From positions 62,001 to 126,000 of the forward strand of contig JAVBYO010000004.1 in NCBI GenBank assembly GCA_030823955.1: a stretch of 64,000 nt of DNA, in the 5' to 3' direction. The notes beneath the pieces are model-generated. The model had not been told where the DNA came from. It ran no database searches and was given only the letters and a program-made list of their open reading frames with translations. A program made the translations under genes and the position numbers. Every line of letters begins with the position of its first letter. Positions within the stretch are counted from its first letter, which is position 1. This DNA is from Gallionellaceae bacterium (GTDB taxonomy: Bacteria; Pseudomonadota; Gammaproteobacteria; Burkholderiales; Gallionellaceae). This document shows positions 9,970 to 18,379 of this stretch, one piece after another.

Positions 9970-11412
9970 TTATTTTGCGAGAGCAGAGTAGATCTCGCGG
10001 TATTGCTCTGCACTCTTCTGCCAGCTGAAGTCTTTGTGCATGCCGTTGGCCTGCAAAGCAGCCCACAACGGTTTGTCGTGATAGGCAGACAGCGCCCGTT
10101 GCACACAAGCAAACAAGTCCAAGGGCGTCGTATGCTGGAATATGAAACCCGTCGCCTCACTGCGATTCTGCCCTGTCGGCGAATAATCCACCACGGAATC
10201 CAGCAAGCCGCCTGTCGCATGGACGATAGGAGGCGTACCGTAACGCTGGCTGTACATCTGATTGAGACCGCAAGGTTCAAAACGCGAAGGCATCAGGAAC
10301 ATGTCCGCACCGGCCTCGATCAGATGCGACAATTTTTCGTCGAAACCGACCACCGTGGCGATCTGACCGGGATACGCATCGGCTAGCTGTTGTGCATCCT
10401 GTTGCATCACGGCATCCCCGCTTCCCAACAACACCAACTGTGCCGGTGCCGAAACCAATTTTGGCGCGATCTCCAGCACAATATCCAGCCCCTTCTGGTG
10501 AGTGAAGCGGCTGACTAGTCCAAATAAGGGAATATCTGGATCAAGCGCAAGTCCCATGCGTCGCTGCAACTCCTTCTTATTGGCCGCCTTCCCCGCCATT
10601 TTCTTGGCATGGTAGGTCTTGACCAGCATCGGATCGTTGGCAGGATCCCATTCACTGTCGTCGATACCGTTCAATATCCCGGTCAACTGCTCGCGCCGCC
10701 CACTCAACAGCCCCTGCAAACCGAACCCCAACGCGTCGGCCTGGATCTCTGCGGCATAGGTTGGGCTCACCGTCGTGATATGGTCGGCATAATACAAACC
10801 GGCCTTAAGGAAAGACAGATTGCCGAAGTATTCGACGCCGTGCGGCTGGAAACTCTCTATGGGCAAGGCCAGTTCGGAAACCGTCTGCGGTGCGAACACC
10901 CCCTGGAAAGCGAGATTATGTACGGTCATCACGCAGGGGGTGCCACCCGGAGCGAAATGCATATAGGCCGGTGTCAATCCAGTTTGCCAATCGTTGCAAT
11001 GCACCACATCGGGCCGCCAGTCGATGGGGGATTCCGCCCCGCCCAAAATCGCGGCGACTTTCGACAACAGACCGAAACGCACTGCATTGTCCAGCCAGTC
11101 GATGCCCTTGCCGTCCTGATATATGCCACCCTCGCGCTGGAACAGTTGCGGGCAGTCAATCACCCATAACGGGACACCGTCGGGCAGGATACTGGCGAAC
11201 AGGCGAGCCTCCGGCAAGCCGGCGACGGCCGGAAAAAACGCCGCCACCCGGAAAGATTCTAGCGCACGCAGCACCTGCGGATAACCCGGCATCAACACTC
11301 GCACATCCTCGCCCATCCGACGCAACGCTGCGGGCAACGCCGCACTGACATCGGCAAGCCCCCCGGTCTTCACCAGAGGAGCGACCTCCGAAGTAACGAA
11401 TAACACACGCAT
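9970..11412 (-). CDS. glgA: Glycogen synthase (ADP-glucose type, GT5)
   Basis: A 480-residue glycosyltransferase that adds glucose from ADP-glucose to glycogen. The N-terminal substrate loop KTGGLADV lies at residues 15-22; the C-terminal half has GLVSRFTHQKGLD, PSRFEPCGLNQMYSQRYGT and VHATGGLLDSV. The frame opens at 11448, but ATG 11412 is preceded by AAGGAAAG at good spacing and gives the canonical N-terminus MRVLFVTSEVAPLV, so the shorter form is preferred. It is the last gene of the long co-directional run, 69 bases after glycogen phosphorylase. glgB and glgC are not in the window. Confidence 0.95.
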   Translation of the reverse strand: MRVLFVTSEVAPLVKTGGLADVSAALPAALRRMGEDVRVLMPGYPQVLRALESFRVAAFFPAVAGLPEARLFASILPDGVPLWVIDCPQLFQREGGIYQDGKGIDWLDNAVRFGLLSKVAAILGGAESPIDWRPDVVHCNDWQTGLTPAYMHFAPGGTPCVMTVHNLAFQGVFAPQTVSELALPIESFQPHGVEYFGNLSFLKAGLYYADHITTVSPTYAAEIQADALGFGLQGLLSGRREQLTGILNGIDDSEWDPANDPMLVKTYHAKKMAGKAANKKELQRRMGLALDPDIPLFGLVSRFTHQKGLDIVLEIAPKLVSAPAQLVLLGSGDAVMQQDAQQLADAYPGQIATVVGFDEKLSHLIEAGADMFLMPSRFEPCGLNQMYSQRYGTPPIVHATGGLLDSVVDYSPTGQNRSEATGFIFQHTTPLDLFACVQRALSAYHDKPLWAALQANGMHKDFSWQKSAEQYREIYSALAK

Positions 11413-11454
11413 CTTGGCTTTCCTTGCCTGTAGCCCAGGCGATTCCATTATTTT

Positions 11455-11474
11455 TCCGGCGTTGATCCGCCGGA
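11455..11474 (-). repeat. Hairpin between glgP and glgA
   Basis: Perfect 7-bp GC-rich inverted repeat (arms 11455-11461 and 11468-11474, six-base loop) eight bases after the glgP stop. It has no T-run in the direction of transcription, so a processing or stability element is more likely than a terminator. Confidence 0.45.
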
Positions 11475-11481
11475 CGATGTC

Positions 11482-13974
11482 CTACCCCTGTCTTGCGGCG
11501 ATCTGCGGCAGATGCCAGATATCCCGGTTGTAATCCAGGATGGTCCGGTCACTGGAGAACTTGCCGCTGGTCGCCGTATTCAAGATACTCATCCTTGTCC
11601 AATGCTCGGTATCGCGATAGGCGACTGCCACCTCGCGTTGCGCCTGCACGTAACTGCGGAAGTCGGCTGCCGTCAGCCACGGATCATGCGGGCTATAGAT
11701 CGCCTGGACGATCGCATCAAAAATACCCGGCTCGAACAGATTGAAATGTCCGCTCTCCAGCAGATGCATCACCCGCTTAAGATCCTCATCCTCGGCAATG
11801 ATCCGTGCCGGATCATAATGGCCGCGCGTCTGCTCCACCTCTTCTGCGGTCAATCCGAACAGGAAGAAATTCTCGTGTCCGGCCTCGTCACGAATCTCGA
11901 TGTTGGCACCATCCAGCGTCCCGATGGTCAATGCTCCGTTCATCATAAACTTCATATTGCCCGTGCCGGAGGCCTCTTTACCGGCAGTCGATATCTGCTC
12001 GGACAGGTCGGCACCGGCACAGATCACCTCCATCGCCGATACGCGGTAGTCCGGAATGAAGGCAAGTTTGAGCAAGCCCGCGGTATCCGGATCGTTATTA
12101 ATGACCGCCGCGACAGCATTGACCAGTTTGATGGTGCGCTTGGCCATTTTGTAGCCGGGAGCCGCCTTGCCGCCGATCAACACACAACGCGGCGTCCAGT
12201 CTGCGGTGTCGCCGCGTTTGATACGGTCATAGAGGTGGATCACATGCAGCACATTGAGCAGTTGCCGCTTGTATTCATGGATACGTTTGACCTGCACATC
12301 GAACAGCGCATCGGTATTGAACTCCACACCACAATCGCGTTTGACCATTTCGGCCAGACGCGTTTTGTTGGCCTGCTTGATGGCTCGCCACTTGACCCGG
12401 AACGCCGCATCATCGGCGTGGGAAGCCAGTCCGCGCAACTTGCTCATATCAATGAGCCATCCTTCGCTCGGTGCATGGCCGACCAGATTGGAGACCCAGC
12501 CCTTGCCCTCGGAACCCAATGTGTCCGTAATCAGGTTGCTCAAGGCCGGATTGGCCCAAGCCATCCAGCGGCGCGGCGTAACGCCGTTCGTCTTGTTGTT
12601 GAACTTCTTCGGCCACAGTTCATAGAAGTCGCGGAACAGATATTTCTTCAATAGGTCGGAATGGAGCTCTGCCACCCCGTTCACCGACACGCTGGCAACA
12701 ATGGCCAGATAAGCCATACGGATGTGCTGTTCATGCCCTTCCTCAACGATGGACATGCGCCGCTGCCGCTCGACATCCCCGGGCCAGTGTTGCGCGACGA
12801 CTCTCATGAAGCGCGCGTTGATCTCGTAGATAATTTCCAGCAATCTGGGCAACAGACGGCCAAACATGCTGACCGACCAGCGTTCCAATGCCTCCGGCAA
12901 CAACGTATGGTTGGTGTATGCCACGGTACGACTGGTGACTGCCCAAGCCTCTTCCCAAGTCATACCGTGTTCATCCATCAGCAAACGCATCAACTCGGGA
13001 ACGGCACAGGTCGGATGGGTATCGTTCAGCTGGAAGAAGTTCTTTTCGGCGAAATCGCTGAAATCGTTGCCATGGTTGCTTACCCATTGACGCAACACAT
13101 CCTGCAAGCTGGCCGAGGCCAGGAAATATTGCTGGCGCAAACGCAATTCCTTGCCGTTCTCGCTCGCATCGTTGGGGTACAGCACCATGGTGATGTGTTC
13201 GGCAGCGTTTTTCGCCGCGACCGCATCGGCATAACTGCCCGCATTGAATTCACTCAGATCGAATTCTTCGGTCGCCGCGGCCTTCCACAGGCGCAAGGTA
13301 TTCACTGTACCGTTGTGATATCCGGGGATAGGCACATCGTACGGCACCGCCATCACGTCACTGGTGTATTTCCAATAGGCGCGCAATCGGCCGTTGGTGT
13401 CCTGATGCAACTCGGTCTGTCCGCCGAACTTCACCCGCGCGGTGAACTCGGGACGTTCGATCTCCCACGGATTACCGTTGCGCAGCCAGTGATCCGGCTC
13501 TTCCAGCTGATAGCCATTGTCGATTTTCTGACGGAACATACCGTATTCATAACGCAGACCGTAACCCATCACCGGCAGTTGCAGGGTGGCACAACTATCC
13601 AGAAAACAGGCCGCCAGACGTCCCAGGCCGCCATTCCCCAAACCGGCATCACTCTCCTGTTCGGCCACTTCTTCCATCTCGATGCCGAGATTACGCAATG
13701 CCTCGATGGTGGAAGCCTCGATGTCAAGATTCAGCGTGGCGTTACCCAGCGCCCTGCCCATCAGGAACTCCAGCGAAAGATAATAGGCCCGCTTGCAATT
13801 CTGCTCACGGTAAGCAAGCTGGGTATTCTTCCAGCGCTCGACCAGACGATCCCGCATGGAGTGGGACAAGGAAGCGTAGACATGGTGCGCAATGAGCTGT
13901 TTATTGTTCCATCCCAGGGTATGGCTGAAATAACGGCGAAAATCTTGCAGTATGCTTTCCGCATCCATGCCCAT
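11482..13974 (-). CDS. glgP: Glycogen phosphorylase (copy 1)
   Basis: Pyridoxal-phosphate enzyme that releases glucose 1-phosphate from glycogen; 830 residues from the ATG at 13974. The PLP lysine lies in EASGTGNMKFMMNGALTIGT near the C-terminus; the glycine-rich GNGGLGRLAACFLDS is also present. The start is uncertain: no Shine-Dalgarno precedes ATG 13974 or 13968, whereas the open frame runs 28 more codons to a stop at 14059, and an ATT codon at 14034 sits five bases after GGAGAG, giving a 20-residue extension with FFVKNPLAIDTDLPP. The gene precedes glgA, and a second, distinct copy lies at 30976-33450. Confidence 0.95.
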   Translation of the reverse strand: MGMDAESILQDFRRYFSHTLGWNNKQLIAHHVYASLSHSMRDRLVERWKNTQLAYREQNCKRAYYLSLEFLMGRALGNATLNLDIEASTIEALRNLGIEMEEVAEQESDAGLGNGGLGRLAACFLDSCATLQLPVMGYGLRYEYGMFRQKIDNGYQLEEPDHWLRNGNPWEIERPEFTARVKFGGQTELHQDTNGRLRAYWKYTSDVMAVPYDVPIPGYHNGTVNTLRLWKAAATEEFDLSEFNAGSYADAVAAKNAAEHITMVLYPNDASENGKELRLRQQYFLASASLQDVLRQWVSNHGNDFSDFAEKNFFQLNDTHPTCAVPELMRLLMDEHGMTWEEAWAVTSRTVAYTNHTLLPEALERWSVSMFGRLLPRLLEIIYEINARFMRVVAQHWPGDVERQRRMSIVEEGHEQHIRMAYLAIVASVSVNGVAELHSDLLKKYLFRDFYELWPKKFNNKTNGVTPRRWMAWANPALSNLITDTLGSEGKGWVSNLVGHAPSEGWLIDMSKLRGLASHADDAAFRVKWRAIKQANKTRLAEMVKRDCGVEFNTDALFDVQVKRIHEYKRQLLNVLHVIHLYDRIKRGDTADWTPRCVLIGGKAAPGYKMAKRTIKLVNAVAAVINNDPDTAGLLKLAFIPDYRVSAMEVICAGADLSEQISTAGKEASGTGNMKFMMNGALTIGTLDGANIEIRDEAGHENFFLFGLTAEEVEQTRGHYDPARIIAEDEDLKRVMHLLESGHFNLFEPGIFDAIVQAIYSPHDPWLTAADFRSYVQAQREVAVAYRDTEHWTRMSILNTATSGKFSSDRTILDYNRDIWHLPQIAARQG

Positions 13975-14128
13975 CGGGGGCAGGTCGGTATCGATAGCGA
14001 GCGGATTCTTGACGAAAAAGGACTTGGTATGAATGATGACTCTCCAATGATTGCTGATTTATAGAATTTTTAGTTTCGTGATTATACCGGAGCGGGATGA
14101 CAAGCTCACGACAGCTGCACCTTAAACC

Positions 14129-15052
14129 TTACAAACCGCTCAATACCTTGATATGTGCCGCTACGCTGCGCCCCAGCGCATGTAACGCGTACCCCCCCTC
14201 CAATACCGAAACGATACGTCGCCCGGCGTGCTTTTCCGCCATCGCTTTGAGTGCTTCGGTCACCCATACATAATCTGCTTCACGCAACGCCAATCCGCCC
14301 ATATCGTCCTCCCGGTGGGCATCGAAACCCGCCGAGATAAACAGCATCTGCGGCTGGAAACGTTCCAGCGCAGGCAACCAGTGCTGGGTGACTGCCGCCC
14401 GAAAGTCCTCCCCCGAAGCGCCGGCGGCCAGTGCTACGTTGATGATGTGCTCATTGCCGCTATCGGCCCCGCAATAGGGATAATAGGGATGGCGAAAGGT
14501 CGAACACAACATCACACGCGGGTCATCACGAAAGATGTTTTCAGTACCATCACCGTGGTGCACGTCAAAATCGGCAATGGCCACCCGTTGCAGGCCATAC
14601 TGTTCCAGTGCATGAGCCGCCGCCACCGCGACATTGTTGAAGATGCAGAAACCGGCCGCCCCGCCCCGCCCCGCATGGTGGCCGGGCGGGCGGATGTTGC
14701 AGAATGCATTCTCTGCCTGCCCCGCCATCAACAGATCGACCGCTTGCACCCCCGCGCCCGCCGCGTACAGGGCCGCATCCAGAGTGAACGGATTCATCGC
14801 CGTATCACCGTCCAGATGTACCAGCCCGGTTTGCGGCGCGCGCGCGAACACCGATTCGACATATGCCCCGTCATGGACGCGCAACAACTGTTCCCGCGTC
14901 ACACGGGGCGGCTCATGATGGGAGAGAAAGTGCAGCAAACCCGATGCGATGAGCTGATCTTCGATGGCATTGAGACGCGCCGGACACTCCGGATGATCCG
15001 CTCCCATATCATGTTTTAAACAGAGCGGATGGGTCAGATAGGCGGTCAACAT
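14129..15052 (-). CDS. Histone-deacetylase family protein (class II HDAC-like amidohydrolase)
   Basis: A 307-residue zinc deacetylase of the arginase/HDAC fold. Key residues visible: the catalytic His pair His125-His126 in RPPGHHAGRGG, zinc ligands Asp163 and His165 in DFDVHHGDGT, a third Asp in ISAGFDAHRED, and the C-terminal GGY motif (EGGYAL). Bacterial members remove acetyl groups from lysine, polyamines or acetoin-like substrates, so the substrate cannot be read from sequence alone. It starts 12 bases after the stop of the GNAT acetyltransferase fusion, so a writer/eraser pair for protein acetylation is the simplest reading. Acetoin utilisation (AcuC) is less likely because no acu genes are near. 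Confidence 0.9.
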   Translation of the reverse strand: MLTAYLTHPLCLKHDMGADHPECPARLNAIEDQLIASGLLHFLSHHEPPRVTREQLLRVHDGAYVESVFARAPQTGLVHLDGDTAMNPFTLDAALYAAGAGVQAVDLLMAGQAENAFCNIRPPGHHAGRGGAAGFCIFNNVAVAAAHALEQYGLQRVAIADFDVHHGDGTENIFRDDPRVMLCSTFRHPYYPYCGADSGNEHIINVALAAGASGEDFRAAVTQHWLPALERFQPQMLFISAGFDAHREDDMGGLALREADYVWVTEALKAMAEKHAGRRIVSVLEGGYALHALGRSVAAHIKVLSGL

Positions 15053-15064
15053 GATGGCCTGCGT

Positions 15065-17743
15065 TCAAAGCACCTTGCGTACCGACTTGATACTGTCATC
15101 TTCGGCACTCGTTTCGACGCTGAAACCCAGCCTGTCCATCAGGTGCAGCATGTCGGTGTTGTTCCTCAACACCTCGCCTTCGATCACCTTCAAACCTTTG
15201 GAGCGCGCGGCATCCATCATCGCCCCCATCAACTTTTGCCCCAGCCCCTTGCCGTGCATACAATCCGCGATCACCAGCGCGAATTCGCAGCTTTCGCCGT
15301 CCGGGTTGGTGGCGAAACGTGCCACGCCGAGTTCGACCTCCTTACCGCCCTCCTCCGTCACGGCGATAAGGGCCATCTCGCGGCTATAATCGATCTGCGT
15401 GAAGCGCACCAACATGGCATGGCTCAGCTCCTGCACACTGTTCATGAAACGGAAATAGCGCGATTGCTCGGACAGATTGCGCACAAAAGCCTGCACCAGC
15501 TCGGCATCCTCCGGACGGATAGGACGAACGGTGATATTGGTGCCGTCGGCCAATTGCCAGTGATTCACCAGATGGGAAGGATAGGGATAGATCGCCATGT
15601 GCGCATAACGGTCCGCACTTGGCTGCCTGAAATCTACCACCACACGTGCATCGGCCGCCAGCACGCCGTGCTCGTCCACGATCAGCGGGTTGATGTCCAT
15701 CTCCATCAGCATGGGCAGCTCACATACCATTTCCGACACACGCAACAACACACTTTCCAGCGCGTCCATGTCGGCCGGCGGCATATGACGGAACGCGCCC
15801 AACAGCTTGGAGATGCGGGTGCCCTTGATAAGATCTTTGACCAGAAAAGTGTTCAGTGGCGGCAAGGTGACCGAACGGTCTCCCATCACCTCCACCATCG
15901 TCCCGCCTGCGCCAAACGTGATGACCGGACCGAATACCGGATCGTTGATCACCCCGACCATCAGCTCGCGTCCGTTCGGTTTGACGATCATCGGCTGGAT
16001 CGAGATGCCCTCCATATGGGCATTGGGACGGTTGCGTTTGATGTTCTCGGTGATCTCGTGATACGCCGCACGCACTGCCTGGGCATTGCCCAGATTGAGC
16101 ATCACCCCACCGGCATCACTCTTGTGCGTGATATCGCGCGAATTGACTTTCATCGCCACCGGAAAGCCGAGTTGCTGGGCGATCAACAGTGCTTCATTGG
16201 GGGAATGGGCCACCATGGTCTGCGCCACCGGAATATGGAAGGCGGACAACAACGCCTTGGATTCCATCTCGCTCAATACCTTGCGTTTGTCGAGCAGAGC
16301 GCCTTCGATCACCATCCGCGCGCCTTCCACATCCGGCTCCAGATGATGGGACAACGGCCCCGGCATCTGCATCAACAGTTTCTGGTTCTGGTAATACGCG
16401 GAAAGATATGAGAACACCTCCACCGCCGGTTCCGGCGTGCGGAAATTGGGAGTCTTGGCACGGGCGAATTCCTTGCGCGACTCGGCCACCTGAGCCTCCC
16501 CCATCCAACAGGTCAGCAAAGGTTTCTTGTGGCTCTTGGAAAGTTCGATCACCGCCTTGGCCGCTTCCAGCGGCTTGGTCATCGCCTGCGGCGTAAGGAT
16601 GGTCAACACGCCGTCCACATTCGGGTCTTCCAGGCACGCCGCGACCGCATGCTGGTAACGGTCGACCTGTGCGTCGCCGATCACATCGACCGGATTGCCA
16701 TGTGACCAGTTCGGCGGCAATACCTGGCTCAGACGTTCCATCGTGGCATCGGACAACGTCGCCATGACCAGACCCAGATCCGATGCGCGATCCGTCGCCA
16801 TCACCCCCGGCCCGCCACCATTGGTGACGATGGCCAAACGGTTACCGGAGGGATGGAAGCCACAAGACAATGCCTTGGCTGCCGAGAACAACTCCGTCAC
16901 CGTCTTCACCCGTACCACACCGGCACGACGCACGGCGGCATCGAAGGCATCGTCCGAGCCGACCAGTGACGCGGTATGCGACATGGCCGCTTTGGAACCT
17001 GCCTCGTGCCGCCCCACCTTGACCAGGATCACCGGCTTGACGCGTGCAGCCGCACGCAACGAACTCATGAAGCGCCGCGACTCGCGTATCCCTTCGATAT
17101 ACATCAAGATGTTCTGCGTCTGGGTATCGTTCACCAGATAATCGAGTATCTCGCCGAAATCGACATCGGCAGAAGAACCCATCGACACCACGCTGGAGAA
17201 CCCCACATCGTTCAACTGCGCCCAGTCCAGTACAGCCGTACACAAAGCGCCGGACTGGGAGACCAAGGCCAGATTACCGACATTGGCACCACCCTTGTTG
17301 AAAGTGGCGTTCAACCCGATATTGGGACGCATCACCCCGAGGCAGTTCGGCCCCACCAGCCGGATGCCATAACGCTTGGCGTTGTCCAGCACCTTGCGTT
17401 CCAGTTCTTTGCCCTCGGCACCGATCTCGCCAAAACCGGCGGTGATGATAACGGCGGCTTTGACACCGCGCTTGCCGCATTCTTCGATGATATCCGGCAC
17501 GGTCTGTGGCGGCGTAGCGATCACCACCAGCTCGACCTTTTCCTCGATCTGGGAAATGGAAGCATATGCCTTGCGGCCCTGTACTTCGGCGTTCTTGGCA
17601 TTGATCGGATAGAGCGCGCCCTGAAAGCCGCTTTCCAGCATATTCTGAAAGACGATCTGGCCGACCGCATCGGTGCGATCACTGGCACCGAAGACGGCTA
17701 CGGACTTGGGTGCAAAAAGCGGGGTGAGATAGTGTTTGGACAT
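15065..17743 (-). CDS. Fused NDP-forming acyl-CoA synthetase-like / GNAT acetyltransferase (Pat/PatZ type)
   Basis: An 892-residue protein with the architecture of the protein lysine acetyltransferases Pat (Salmonella) and PatZ (E. coli). Order: CoA-binding Rossmann domain (about 8-105, FAPKSVAVFGASDRTDAVGQ), two succinyl-CoA-ligase-like domains (about 130-460), an ATP-grasp domain (about 490-700), and a C-terminal GNAT domain (about 730-890) with the acetyl-CoA loop HGKGLGQKLM. His256 in SHTAS lies where active ADP-forming synthetases carry the phospho-histidine, so residual synthetase activity cannot be excluded. Known Pat targets include acetyl-CoA synthetase. It lies between hoxW and the deacetylase. 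Confidence 0.9.
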   Translation of the reverse strand: MSKHYLTPLFAPKSVAVFGASDRTDAVGQIVFQNMLESGFQGALYPINAKNAEVQGRKAYASISQIEEKVELVVIATPPQTVPDIIEECGKRGVKAAVIITAGFGEIGAEGKELERKVLDNAKRYGIRLVGPNCLGVMRPNIGLNATFNKGGANVGNLALVSQSGALCTAVLDWAQLNDVGFSSVVSMGSSADVDFGEILDYLVNDTQTQNILMYIEGIRESRRFMSSLRAAARVKPVILVKVGRHEAGSKAAMSHTASLVGSDDAFDAAVRRAGVVRVKTVTELFSAAKALSCGFHPSGNRLAIVTNGGGPGVMATDRASDLGLVMATLSDATMERLSQVLPPNWSHGNPVDVIGDAQVDRYQHAVAACLEDPNVDGVLTILTPQAMTKPLEAAKAVIELSKSHKKPLLTCWMGEAQVAESRKEFARAKTPNFRTPEPAVEVFSYLSAYYQNQKLLMQMPGPLSHHLEPDVEGARMVIEGALLDKRKVLSEMESKALLSAFHIPVAQTMVAHSPNEALLIAQQLGFPVAMKVNSRDITHKSDAGGVMLNLGNAQAVRAAYHEITENIKRNRPNAHMEGISIQPMIVKPNGRELMVGVINDPVFGPVITFGAGGTMVEVMGDRSVTLPPLNTFLVKDLIKGTRISKLLGAFRHMPPADMDALESVLLRVSEMVCELPMLMEMDINPLIVDEHGVLAADARVVVDFRQPSADRYAHMAIYPYPSHLVNHWQLADGTNITVRPIRPEDAELVQAFVRNLSEQSRYFRFMNSVQELSHAMLVRFTQIDYSREMALIAVTEEGGKEVELGVARFATNPDGESCEFALVIADCMHGKGLGQKLMGAMMDAARSKGLKVIEGEVLRNNTDMLHLMDRLGFSVETSAEDDSIKSVRKVL

Positions 17744-17760
17744 AGGAGCGGTATGAAAAG

Positions 17761-17774
17761 ATTTTCCGGAAAAT
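17761..17774. repeat. 14-bp perfect palindrome upstream of the acetyltransferase gene
   Basis: ATTTTCCGGAAAAT is self-complementary over all 14 bases and lies 17 bases before the start codon at 17743, in the 87-base hoxW-pat gap. Position and symmetry suit a dimeric regulator site; no regulator can be named. Too short and AT-rich to be a terminator. Confidence 0.4.
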
Positions 17775-17830
17775 AATTGCGGATGAGATGACTCGAGTAG
17801 GAGTAGATCCTGATCGTTGTTATGGTGCAG

Positions 17831-18379
17831 CTAACAGCTAGCCTGTTGGTGTTGATTATCCTCGCGGTGTATTGATCTTTCCAGCGTTTTCGGCGTGCAC
17901 AGGCCTTGCCAATAACTACCGTCCGGCTCTTGCAGCAGTTTCTTGCAGAATTCGAACGCCGCTTTTTTGTGCTCGAGCGCATCACCGCCAAGACCCTCAC
18001 CCAGTTCATAGCGCTCACCGCGTATGCATAACACATACACCTCCGGCGGCATCTCTTGGTAGAACTGTCGATACACCTGCAATAACGCCTGCGGCTCCAG
18101 AGCATGGCTATAGAGCACCGGCTCGTTATTCATGTCCAAACGCTGGAAAGAAAAAGGCGCGGGCGTATCCATCCCGGCATCGATAAACAACACCAGCTTT
18201 CTGCCCTGCATATCCATCGCGTGTTCGATCTGCAACTGGAACTCTTCCAGCAACTCGAATCCATGCGCGTCACCATTGGCATGCAAATACGCTTGCAGTT
18301 CGCGCAATAACAATGGGCCCAGCCCGTCATCCCCGCGCGACTCATTACCTACGGCAAAGATCAGTACCGGTGCCAGCAT
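17831..18379 (-). CDS. hoxW: Hydrogenase maturation endopeptidase HoxW
   Basis: A 182-residue nickel-dependent protease of the HybD/HyaD family that cuts the C-terminal extension from the hydrogenase large subunit after nickel insertion. The N-terminus shows the family signature VGNESRGDDGLG (residues 10-21), whose Glu is a nickel ligand in HybD, and a conserved FIDAGMD stretch. The frame is open further upstream to 18496, but the ATG at 18379 overlaps the hoxH stop (TGATG), which fits coupling and family length. It follows its substrate gene hoxH directly. Confidence 0.9.
   Translation of the reverse strand: MLAPVLIFAVGNESRGDDGLGPLLLRELQAYLHANGDAHGFELLEEFQLQIEHAMDMQGRKLVLFIDAGMDTPAPFSFQRLDMNNEPVLYSHALEPQALLQVYRQFYQEMPPEVYVLCIRGERYELGEGLGGDALEHKKAAFEFCKKLLQEPDGSYWQGLCTPKTLERSIHREDNQHQQASC

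Noticed and set aside
12661-14064. Long plus-strand ORF (467 codons) opposite glycogen phosphorylase 1
   Set aside because: Antisense shadow: His/Gln/Arg-rich with no domain, in a gene with full-length homology on the other strand.
15029-16411. Plus-strand ORF of 460 codons opposite the acetyltransferase fusion
   Set aside because: Low-complexity, His-rich antisense translation.
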